Shown: positions 1-7,600 of the stretch, in pieces | How positions within the stretch are numbered: the stretch's first letter is position 1 | Layout of the letters: each line of letters opens with the position of its first letter | NCBI GenBank assembly: GCA_016199665.1 | Contig: JACQGG010000086.1 | Coordinates: forward strand, 1 to 12,907 | Reading direction: 5' to 3' | Origin: Acidobacteriota bacterium | GTDB lineage: Bacteria; Acidobacteriota; UBA6911; JACQSX01 | DNA: 12,907 nt | Position numbers and translations under genes: made by a program | The notes under the pieces: model-generated | Databases searched by the model: none | Told to the model about the DNA's origin: nothing | What the model saw: the letters and a program-made list of their open reading frames with translations, nothing else

Positions 1-362
1 CGGGAGACGAAGCTTATCAGCGCGCGTTTGACTTGGCGATTCGGCGGGATCATCCTGAGATTGCCGGGGAGGCGTATGAGAATCTGCTTTGCATTTATCC
101 GGCCGAGTCAGAGCTTCATCTGAAGATGGGAGAAGCCTGGCTGCGCTGGAACCGGCCGGAGCGGGCGGTGGCGCCCCTGAAGCGCGCCGCTCAAGGGGTC
201 ACCGGCGACGTTGCCCAAGCAAACTACCTGCTGGGACGCGCCTACTGGACCACGGGAAGACCGGATCTGGCGCGGCGGGCACTGCTGGTTGCGCTGGACA
301 TTGCGCCGAGCTTTGAGAAGGCGCAGCAGTTGCTGTTACAGATTGCCGAAGAGCGGAAGTGA
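1..362 (+). CDS. TPR-repeat protein, C-terminal part (5' end outside window)
   Basis: The reading frame is open from the left edge (first full codon at base 3, GDEAYQRAF...) to a TGA ending at 362, so only the last 119 residues are visible. Two tetratricopeptide-type helical pairs can be seen: one around LHLKMGEAWLRWNRPERAV and one around ANYLLGRAYWTTGRPDLARRAL, each with the small/aromatic spacing and trailing proline typical of TPRs. TPRs are protein-binding scaffolds; no catalytic domain is visible in this fragment. It lies 115 bp upstream of the MoxR gene on the same strand. TPR proteins (BatB/C/E-type) often occur in MoxR/vWA loci, so it may be the preceding operon member, but the heptamer array between the two genes leaves this uncertain. 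Any TTG or internal start in the visible part is unlikely to be the true start. Confidence 0.75.
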   Translation, partial: GDEAYQRAFDLAIRRDHPEIAGEAYENLLCIYPAESELHLKMGEAWLRWNRPERAVAPLKRAAQGVTGDVAQANYLLGRAYWTTGRPDLARRALLVALDIAPSFEKAQQLLLQIAEERK

Positions 363-369
363 GTCAGAA

Positions 370-447
370 GTGCGGAATGCGGAGTGCGGGATGCCGGAAT
401 GCGGAGTGCGGAGTGCGGGATGCGGAGTGCGGGATGCGGAATGCCGA
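370..447. repeat. Tandem heptamer array (RTGCGGR-type, about 11 units)
   Basis: Eleven consecutive units fit a 7-bp pattern (GTGCGGA, ATGCGGA, GTGCGGG, ATGCCGG and so on), with one 8-bp unit at 398-405. The array fills most of the gap between the TPR gene and the MoxR gene and ends 18 bp before the MoxR ribosome-binding site. Related period-7 sequence occurs at 1493-1513 and, in the opposite orientation, at 11856-11890. Open frames across it are artefacts of a 7-bp period, which reads through all three frames without stops. Confidence 0.9.
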
Positions 448-465
448 TCTGCTTCGATAATTGAG

Positions 466-470
466 AGGAG
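466..470 (+). promoter_or_regulatory. Ribosome-binding site of the MoxR gene
   Basis: AGGAG lies seven bases before the ATG at 478 and fixes that start. Confidence 0.8.
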
Positions 471-477
471 CTAGGGA

Positions 478-1485
478 ATGACCGATAAAGACACCGCCCA
501 ATTTGTGGAACAGACGCATCAGACTTGTGAACGTGTTCGTCTGGAAGTCGGCAAGACCATCGTGGGTCAGGACGAAGTGGTGGAAAAAGTGCTGATTACC
601 CTGCTTGCCGGCGGCCATTCGATCATCACCGGCCTGCCTGGGCTCGCCAAGACACTGCTGATCCAGACTTTGGGTCAAACGCTGGGCCTGAAGTTTCATC
701 GCATTCAGTTCACTCCCGACCTGATGCCGGCCGACATCACCGGCACGGATATTCTGGAGGAAGACCATCAGACCGGCCGGCGGCAGATGCGCTTTGTCCC
801 CGGCCCTGTCTTCACCAATCTATTGCTGGCAGACGAAATTAACCGCACTCCGCCGAAAACGCAGGCAGCGCTGTTGGAGGCGATGCAGGAGAGGAACGTC
901 ACGGTCCGAGGCCAGACCTATTCGCTCGAACCGCCTTTCTTTGTGCTGGCCACGCAGAATCCGATCGAGCTGGAGGGGACATATCCGCTGCCGGAGGCGC
1001 AACTGGACCGGTTTATGTTCAACATCCTGATCGATTACCCGACCGAGGCGGATGAGATCGACGTCGTGAAGAATACGACGGCCTTGCCGCAGGCGCCGCC
1101 GCAGCAGGTGGTGAGCCGCGAGGATCTGCTGCGGATTCAAAATCTTGTCAGGATGGTCCCCGTGGCCGACGATGTGGTGGCTTATGCAGTGCAGTTCGTC
1201 CGAAAGACGCGGCCGGCCGATGGGGCCCCCGATTTTGTCAAGCGTTGGGTCAATTATGGCGCCAGCCCCCGTGCCGCCCAGTTTCTTATCCTGGGTGGCA
1301 AGGCGCGCGCCCTGCTCCGCGGCCGCTATAATGTCGCCATTGAAGACATTCGGGTGCTGGCCCCGCCGGTTCTGCGGCACCGCATCCTGCTGAATTTTCA
1401 CGCCGAGTCAGAGCAGGTCTCCACCGATAATGTTGTTGAAAAGCTGCTGCAGAACGTTCACCAGGTGCAGTCCGGGCTGGCTTGA
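478..1485 (+). CDS. MoxR-family AAA+ ATPase
   Basis: A 335-residue cytoplasmic ATPase of the usual MoxR length. Visible motifs are Walker A GLPGLAKT (52-59), Walker B LLLADE followed by INRTPPKTQ (115-129), sensor 1 ATQNP (158-162), the MoxR signature IELEGTYPLPEAQLDRF (163-179), and sensor 2 GASPRA (261-266). MoxR ATPases are hexameric chaperones that mature or remodel partner proteins carrying von Willebrand A domains. Here the partners are probably the two genes directly downstream, a DUF58 protein and a membrane vWA protein; this arrangement is the standard MoxR neighbourhood. The ATG at 478 has a good AGGAG upstream. All ATPase motifs are intact, so the protein should be active. The exact subfamily and the client are not decidable from the sequence alone. 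Confidence 0.95.
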   Translation: MTDKDTAQFVEQTHQTCERVRLEVGKTIVGQDEVVEKVLITLLAGGHSIITGLPGLAKTLLIQTLGQTLGLKFHRIQFTPDLMPADITGTDILEEDHQTGRRQMRFVPGPVFTNLLLADEINRTPPKTQAALLEAMQERNVTVRGQTYSLEPPFFVLATQNPIELEGTYPLPEAQLDRFMFNILIDYPTEADEIDVVKNTTALPQAPPQQVVSREDLLRIQNLVRMVPVADDVVAYAVQFVRKTRPADGAPDFVKRWVNYGASPRAAQFLILGGKARALLRGRYNVAIEDIRVLAPPVLRHRILLNFHAESEQVSTDNVVEKLLQNVHQVQSGLA

Positions 1486-1492
1486 TCTGCGA

Positions 1493-1513
1493 ATGCCGAA
1501 TGCGGAATGCCGG
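1493..1513. repeat. Short heptamer array (ATGCCGA/ATGCGGA/ATGCCGG)
   Basis: Three perfect-length 7-bp units start eight bases after the MoxR stop codon. They belong to the same family as the array at 370-447. The last unit contains an ATG (1507) that would lengthen the downstream DUF58 gene by 15 codons, but no Shine-Dalgarno sequence precedes it. Confidence 0.75.
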
Positions 1514-1537
1514 ATATCAACCGGGGTGGGGCAATAA

Positions 1538-1542
1538 GGGAG
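1538..1542 (+). promoter_or_regulatory. Ribosome-binding site deciding the DUF58 gene start
   Basis: GGGAG lies nine bases before the ATG at 1552. The other upstream ATG, at 1507, sits in repeat DNA without such a motif, so 1552 is preferred. Confidence 0.6.
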
Positions 1543-1551
1543 TTGGCTGGG

Positions 1552-2553
1552 ATGCAAATAAAATTCGGGAGAAAAAATCGAAAGTCGGAGGCGTCCAGTG
1601 CAAGACCTGCCTCTGCGGGGGTGGAATCTGTGGGGCGCCGGTCTGTTCCCGGCCCGCCGTCGCCAGGCCGGCAATCGTTCATTGATCCCCTCGTGCTGCA
1701 GAAGCTTTCCTCCCTGCAGTTGGTGGCCAAGGTGGTGGTCCAGGGGTTCGTCTCAGGACTGCACCGCTCTCCCTACCATGGATTCAGCGTGGATTTCGCC
1801 GAGTATCGCGAGTACAACGAGGGTGATGATCTGCGCAACATTGACTGGAATGTATTTGCGCGCACGGACCGCTACTACATCAAGAAATACCAGGGAGAGA
1901 CCAACACGGCGCTGCACTTTCTTCTGGATGTCAGCGGCTCGATGCACTACGGTTCCGGAAACGTGCACAAGTTGGACTATGCTCGCTTTCTTGTCGCGTC
2001 GCTGGGCTACTTCGCCTATCGCCAAAAGGATGCGATCGGTCTTTATCTGTTTGACGACGCCATGCGCGAGTTCCTCCCTCCCCGGCTGCGGCGGACGCAC
2101 ATGAACCGGTTCTTGACGACGCTGGAGCGGGTCTCTCACAGCGGGTCCACAGGCTGGCAGCAGCCGCTGGAGAAGATCGCGCAACTGGTGACGCGCCGTG
2201 GCATCGTGCTCATAGTTTCCGATTTCTACAGCGATCTTGAAGACCTTTTCCGGGGAATCCGCGTGCTGCAGAGCCGCGGCCACGACGCCATTCTCTTTCA
2301 GATTCTGGATCCCTACGAGCTGGAATTTCCGTTTGACGGCCTGACTCTGCTGGAAGACGTCGAGACCAGAGACAGAGTCATGGTGGCGCCGCAGGCATCC
2401 CGCAGACATTATCTGGAGGCGTTTACCCGCCATCAGGAAACGCTGCGCAGCGAGGCCGCCGCCTCGGGCGCTGACTGGATGCTGTTGCGCACCGACCGTC
2501 CCCTGGACGAGGCGCTGCTGCACTATCTGACGGTGCGGCACAGGAGGCGGTAG
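1552..2553 (+). CDS. DUF58 domain protein (vWA-like fold), MoxR partner
   Basis: A 333-residue protein from the ATG at 1552. The DUF58 signature is clear: FAEYREYNEGDDLRNIDW at about 83-100, followed by FARTDRYYIKKY. A von Willebrand A-like segment opens with LLDVSGSM (D126-x-S-x-S, a MIDAS metal-site pattern), and IVLIVSDFYSD (around 220) provides a second vWA strand with an acidic residue. DUF58 proteins are found almost always next to MoxR ATPases and are thought to be MoxR partners; their biochemical role is unsettled. No membrane segment is visible, so it is probably cytoplasmic or peripheral. The first 43 or so residues (K/R, S, P rich) do not look like the family and precede the usual FIDPLVLQKL opening, so the real start may be a later GTG (1621, 1630 or 1693). 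The stop lies 2 bp before the next ATG. Confidence 0.9.
   Translation: MQIKFGRKNRKSEASSARPASAGVESVGRRSVPGPPSPGRQSFIDPLVLQKLSSLQLVAKVVVQGFVSGLHRSPYHGFSVDFAEYREYNEGDDLRNIDWNVFARTDRYYIKKYQGETNTALHFLLDVSGSMHYGSGNVHKLDYARFLVASLGYFAYRQKDAIGLYLFDDAMREFLPPRLRRTHMNRFLTTLERVSHSGSTGWQQPLEKIAQLVTRRGIVLIVSDFYSDLEDLFRGIRVLQSRGHDAILFQILDPYELEFPFDGLTLLEDVETRDRVMVAPQASRRHYLEAFTRHQETLRSEAAASGADWMLLRTDRPLDEALLHYLTVRHRRR
2542..2547 (+). promoter_or_regulatory. Ribosome-binding site of the BatA-like gene
   Basis: A perfect AGGAGG inside the last codons of the DUF58 gene, eight bases before the ATG at 2556. It indicates translational coupling of the two genes. Confidence 0.85.
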
Positions 2554-2555
2554 TC

Positions 2556-4544
2556 ATGCAATTTCTTACTCCGTTTTTTCTGGCCGGGCTGGCTGCGATG
2601 GCCGTGCCGCTCTGGTTTCACTTGATTCGAAAGGAGCAGTCCACTCACGTTCCTTTCAGTTCTCTTCGTTATGTGCCACCGCGGGAATTGGAACTGGTGC
2701 GGCGGCATCGTCTGCGACAATGGCCTCTGTTCCTGCTGCGACTGCTGCTGGTCGTGCTGGCGGTGCTCGCGCTGGCCCGCCCGTACTCAAAGAACTTTTC
2801 CCGTGGCTGGGCGTCGTCGGCTTCGCTGGCTCGTGTCGTGCTGGTCGACAATTCACTCAGCATGCGGGCCGCTGGCCGCTGGAAAACCGCCCAGGAGGCG
2901 GCCGAGCGCGAGATTGCGTCGGCTCCACCCGGGAGCGAGATTACCTTGGCGCTGGTTTCAGATCGCGTTGATGTCTTGAGTGAGCCGGGAGAGCCGGCCG
3001 GCCGGCTGGTTGCCAAGCTGAAGCAGTCCCCGGCTACTTATCGAGCCACCCGGCTGGACCAGGGAATCCAGGTGGCGGGCGACATGCTGAAACAGTCGCG
3101 CATGGGAACCAGGGAGATCGTGCTGGTGTCTGATTTTCAGAAGAATGGACTGCATTTGTCGTCGTGGAACATCCCGGAAGGAGTAGGGTTGCGCACGTTT
3201 GCCGTCCCTCCAGCGCCGTCAAATTTGTCCATCGAGGATGTCCAGGTTCCTGTCTTGTTTGAAAATACGCAGCCGGCAGACATTGTGGTGCGCGTCCAGA
3301 ATCGGGGCGCCGGGGAAGCGAACGATATCCCGGTGGAATTGAGGGTTCAGGATCAAGCGGTGGAAACGAAGCGGGTCAATATTGGGCCGAAGAGCTCCGC
3401 CTTGGTTCCTTTCAGGGCGCCGGACTTGAAAGGGGAGGCGATCATGCGGCTGGCCGCCTACCTGGACGGGAATGATTCTCTCCCTGAGGACAACTGGTTT
3501 TTCTTTAGCATGCGCAGGTTGCATAGAATCCCGATTGTGCTGTCGGCCGCCGGTCCCGCGTTGCTGTTCTTGAAGGAGGCGATCAATTCTTCGAATGCAG
3601 CCTGGGAACTCAACAGTGGTTTGAATGCGGAATCATTAAGGAAAGCGCGCGTGCTGGTCCTGCACGACCCGGAAGAGATTCCCGCCTATGTGACTCCCTG
3701 GGTTCAGGATGGAGGCGGGCTGCTCCTCTTCTGGGGAGCCCGCGCAGGCGAAGGCTTAAAATCCCCTCTGCTTCCGGTGACGCCGCAGGGCAACCGGATC
3801 GTGCGCCGGGAGCGAGAAGAGGCGCTGCGCCTGGCGGAAATCCAGTGGCAGCATCCGGTGTTTCAGATCTTCGCAGACCAGCAGAAGCGCTACTTCAGCG
3901 GCATTCAATTCTACGGCTACTCGGCGGCTGCAGTCTTGCCTGAGGGCAAGGTGCTGGCGCGGTTCAATTTGGAGAGTCCCGCGCTGGTGGAAAAGAACTT
4001 GGGTCGCGGCCGCGTGCTTTGGTTTGCAAGCACCGCTTCCAATGACTGGAATGACTTTGTCCTGCGCCCGGCGTTTGTTCCCTTTGTGCAGCAATTGACC
4101 GGTTATCTTTCCGGCGCTCAAAATCAGTCGGGCCTGCTGCGCGTGGGAGAGCGGCTTGACCTGACGGCCTGGGGAGGAGCTGAAGCGGTTGCAATTGACC
4201 CCGGCGGAAGCCGCCTGACGATACCCAGGGACCCGCCGCTGCTGGATTTGGACCGTCCCGGGATTTACGAACTTCGTTACAATCGGCAGAGCGACTACGT
4301 TTCCGTAAACGTCCCGGCTTCCGAGTCGAACCTGGAGACGGAGGCAGTGCAGGAAATCCAGGCGCATGCCGGACGCGCGCGCAGCGCCGCGGCGGAACTT
4401 TCCGCCATAGCGATGGAAAACCGCCAGAGCTGGTGGAGGATTTTCCTGGCTGCGGCGGCACTGCTGGCGCTGGGGGAGTGGCTGCTGGCGGATTTGTACT
4501 ACGGCGCCGCCAGCGCGCCGGCAAGGTTCCCCGGGACGCGTTGA
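2556..4544 (+). CDS. BatA-like membrane protein with vWA domain
   Basis: A 662-residue membrane protein. The N-terminus (LTPFFLAGLAAMAVPLWFHL, then VPFSSLRYVPP and a second hydrophobic helix at about 56-75) is the BatA/aerotolerance-regulator N-terminal domain. A von Willebrand A domain follows at about 92-230, with MIDAS motif DNSLS (98-102), a threonine in TYRATRL (165) and IVLVSDF (188-194). Residues 225-310 look like a beta-sandwich. About 325-480 (IPIVLSAAGPALLFLKEAI, then VQDGGGLLLFWG) resembles the glutamine-amidotransferase-like fold found in many such long BatA-type proteins. A last membrane helix is at about 628-648, so most of the middle probably faces the periplasm. The vWA domain makes it the likely client or partner of the upstream MoxR ATPase. 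The ATG at 2556 is strongly supported by AGGAGG. The short name BatA fits only the N-terminal half; the protein is about twice the length of classical BatA. Confidence 0.88.
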   Translation: MQFLTPFFLAGLAAMAVPLWFHLIRKEQSTHVPFSSLRYVPPRELELVRRHRLRQWPLFLLRLLLVVLAVLALARPYSKNFSRGWASSASLARVVLVDNSLSMRAAGRWKTAQEAAEREIASAPPGSEITLALVSDRVDVLSEPGEPAGRLVAKLKQSPATYRATRLDQGIQVAGDMLKQSRMGTREIVLVSDFQKNGLHLSSWNIPEGVGLRTFAVPPAPSNLSIEDVQVPVLFENTQPADIVVRVQNRGAGEANDIPVELRVQDQAVETKRVNIGPKSSALVPFRAPDLKGEAIMRLAAYLDGNDSLPEDNWFFFSMRRLHRIPIVLSAAGPALLFLKEAINSSNAAWELNSGLNAESLRKARVLVLHDPEEIPAYVTPWVQDGGGLLLFWGARAGEGLKSPLLPVTPQGNRIVRREREEALRLAEIQWQHPVFQIFADQQKRYFSGIQFYGYSAAAVLPEGKVLARFNLESPALVEKNLGRGRVLWFASTASNDWNDFVLRPAFVPFVQQLTGYLSGAQNQSGLLRVGERLDLTAWGGAEAVAIDPGGSRLTIPRDPPLLDLDRPGIYELRYNRQSDYVSVNVPASESNLETEAVQEIQAHAGRARSAAAELSAIAMENRQSWWRIFLAAAALLALGEWLLADLYYGAASAPARFPGTR

Positions 4545-4549
4545 TTCAG

Positions 4550-4567
4550 GTTTTTCTGACGAAAAAC
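4550..4567 (+). other. Perfect AT-rich hairpin between operon genes
   Basis: GTTTTTC-TGAC-GAAAAAC forms a 7-bp stem with a 4-base loop, five bases after the stop of the BatA-like gene. No U-tract follows, so it is not a canonical intrinsic terminator. It could be an RNA-processing or stability element, or a partial attenuator between the vWA gene and the giant downstream gene. Confidence 0.5.
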
Positions 4568-4641
4568 GAGGCAACGAGGTTATCATTGTAGGAAAAGTTC
4601 GCCTCCAGGTCCTCAGGTGCTTGACCGTGAAGAGACTCGGC

Positions 4642-4649
4642 AGGGGGGG
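4642..4649 (+). promoter_or_regulatory. Ribosome-binding site with a G7 tract
   Basis: AGGGGGGG lies four bases before the GTG at 4654, within Shine-Dalgarno distance, and favours this start over the in-frame TTG (4621) and GTG (4627), which lack a motif. The tract of seven guanines makes the binding-site spacing sensitive to gain or loss of a G. Confidence 0.55.
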
Positions 4650-4653
4650 TAAC

Positions 4654-7600
4654 GTGAAACTAGACTGGTTTAAGACAAAATCGACCGAAGCGTACCTGCA
4701 GATAGTTCGTTTGACGCTGCAGCGGCGCCGCGGAGGGCGCGTGGCGCTCCTCTTGCTCGCCGCCTTCTGTCTTGTTCTGCTGTCGGGAATCTGGTATCTA
4801 TATCGCGCTGACTTCAGCCCGACAGTTCTGCTTCTCCTCCGGTTGTTTCTGGCTCTGGCGGTCGTGGCCTGCCTTGCGGCGGTGCTGACGGCGTGGAACA
4901 GACCCATCGAGTTGCTGCGCGTGGCGCGCTACCTGGAGGAAAAAAATCCACATCTGCAGCAGCGTCTGGTGACCGCCCTGCAGCAGTGGCACGACCGGGA
5001 AAATCCGTTTGGGCCGATGCTGGAAAGGGACGCGCTTCAGTCGGCGCGGGCGGTCAAGCTTGAGACTGCGCTGGCGGCCCAGCGGCCCTGGCTGTTGACG
5101 GCCCTGGGAGTCCTTGGACTGACCTGCGTTCTGTTCCTGACAGGCCCTTCGTTCTTTCGTTACGGCCTGGAGAAACTGCTGGCGTTTTCCCAGGCGAAGC
5201 GGCCGCTTTACGAAATCTCGGTGCTCCCGGGCAGCGTGAGGATTGCCCCGGGCATGGACCAGGAAATCCAGGGGCGTCCGGTTGGCTTCGATCCTTCTCA
5301 GGTGGACCTCTACTTCAAATTCGAGAACCAACCCCACTGGGAACGGGCCTCCATGGAACAAGCGTCGCCGGTTGCGGGCGGAGAGCGGCAGGGCACCGGG
5401 TTCTCTTACCTGCTCATGGATATACGGGAACCGCTGCGCTACTACGTCGAGGCAAACAAGATTCGATCTGCGGAGTTTCGGATTGACGTTGCCGCCTGGC
5501 CGCGCGTGGAGAAAATCTCGCTGCAGTATCTCTATCCGCCTTACACAGGGCTGGAGCCGCGCACCGTCGAAGGAGAAGGAGACATTCAGGCCATTCGGGG
5601 AACTCGGGTCCGGGTGCAAGTCCGTTTTGACGAAACTCCTCAGAAGCCGCAGCTGTTCCTGCAAGCCAAGGGGGACAACATTGCGCTGGTGGCGCAGGGA
5701 GACCGGAGCTACATCGGCGAGCTGGTTGTCCAGCAGGATGACCAGTATTGGGTGCGCACCGATTCACCTCAGGGGGGGGTCCGGAGCAGCCAGCCCTATG
5801 GAATCGTCGCCTTCGAGGATCAGCCGCCAGTCATTCGCTTCAATCGTCCCGGGAAGGATGAAAAGGTCTCCCAGTTGCAGGAAGTTCCCGCTCAACTGGA
5901 AGCGGAGGATGACTTCGGCCTGCGCAGCCTGCAGCTTAACTACTCGGTCAATGGAGGAAAAGAGAAATCGATCAGCCTGTTTGGACCGGGCAACCAGCGG
6001 CAGGTGACCCAGGACCACACTTTTTATCTGGAAGAGATGCAGGTACAGCCGGGTGACTTTATTTCCTATTACGGCATGGCGCAGGATGCGGTGAGCACCT
6101 CGAAGACGGACATTTATTTTCTCGAGGTAAAGCCCTTCGACCGCGAATTCCGGCAGAGCCAGCAGAACGCCGGCGGCGGCGGCCGGTCGCAGGAGGACCT
6201 GGTCTTGTCGCGCCGCCAGAAGGAGATTATCTCCGGAACCTGGAAGACGCTGCAGCAAGAAAAGCGGACGCGTGAGGAGCGGTCCGAGGACTTCCGCACG
6301 CTTGCGCTGGTCCAGCACCGGCTCCAAGAGCAGGCGCAGTCCATACTGGAACGGCTGCAGCGGCGCGAGGGCGCGCTGTCAGACAACATGTCGCAGCAGA
6401 TGATGGAAAGCCTCAAGAAGGCGGCCGAGCTGATGGGCCCGGCGCATCAAAGTCTGTCGCGGGAGCAGGCCAACGAGGCGCTCAGTTACGAGCAGCAGGC
6501 GTTGCAGCAACTGCTGCGCGTTGAGGCCCTGATGAAAGAGGTCCAGGTCGCCTGGGGCGCCAACGCCGCCGGGGGCGGGGGGGGCGGAAGCAGCCGCGCC
6601 GACGAGCTGGCAGACCTGTTCGAGCTGGAGCGCGACCAGATGAAGAACCAGTATGAGACGCTGCAGCAAAGCCAGCCGGGGCAGCAGAGCGATCCCAAAG
6701 TGGACGAGGCGCTGCAGAAGCTCAGAGAGCTGGCGCAACGCCAGCAACAGAACCTGCAGGGCTCTGATCCGGCGCAGCAGCGGCGCCTGCAGCAGGAGAC
6801 CGAGGATCTGGCCCGCCAATTGGATCGCCTGTCCCGGCAGCGACGCAACCAGCAGATGGAAGAGATCTCCAGACAGCTGCAGGAAGCTTCGCGCAGCATG
6901 CAGGGCGGCATGCAGGGGCAGAGCGGCGGGACCTCGCAGAGCCGCGCTCTTGACCAGTTACGCCGCGCCCAGGAGCAGCTCTCTCAGATGCAGCAACAGC
7001 AGAAGAGCCAGCAGTTTTCCAGGTTAAACCAGTCGGCTCAGAATCTGGCGCAGCAGCAGCAGCAAATTGAGGACCAGTTGGCGGCGATCCAGCAGCAGAT
7101 GCAGCGCCGCGGCGGAGTGAGCAGCCGCGATTTTATGCGTTTGTTGAATGAAAAGGAGGCGCTGCGGCGCGGGCTGCGCAATCTGGAGGGGGAACTGGAT
7201 GAGGCGGCACGGCAAAACGCCGCCAAACAGCGAAAGGCCTCGCAGGATCTAAAGTCTGCCGCCAATGAGATTCGCGACCGCCGGCTGGAGGACAAGATCC
7301 AGCAAGGCTCGTATCTGATCCAGCGCGGTTTGATGGATCAGGCACGACAGCGGGAGCACGGGCTGACTGAAGAATTTAACGAGCTGCAAAAGCAGATCGC
7401 ACAGGCCCAGCGGGATGCTGAGGAATCCGGCGCCGGAGACAGCGGCGGGAACGAGTCGCGCATGCAGCGGGCTTTGCAGGACACAGGTCGGCTGCTGGAT
7501 CAGTTGGAGCAAATGAAGCGCGGGCAGGGTCAGCCGGGTCGCCAAGGGCAGCAGGGCCAGCAGGAGGGCCAACAACAGGGGCAACAGGGCCAACAGGGGC

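Noticed and set aside
370..447. CRISPR array
   Set aside because: Units are 7 bp with no spacers, so it is a simple tandem repeat.
364..768. - strand open frame over the heptamer array (FRIPHSAFR-type protein)
   Set aside because: The periodic Arg-Ile-Pro-His-Ser pattern is a translation of the 7-bp repeat, and the rest lies antisense to the MoxR gene.
820..1401. - strand open frame of 193 codons inside the MoxR gene
   Set aside because: Shadow of the MoxR coding sequence; no start signal or family pattern.
3756..4907. Long - strand open frame of 383 codons across the vWA gene and the start of the giant gene
   Set aside because: It overlaps two well supported + strand genes, is Arg/Pro/Gln rich and shows no recognizable motif.
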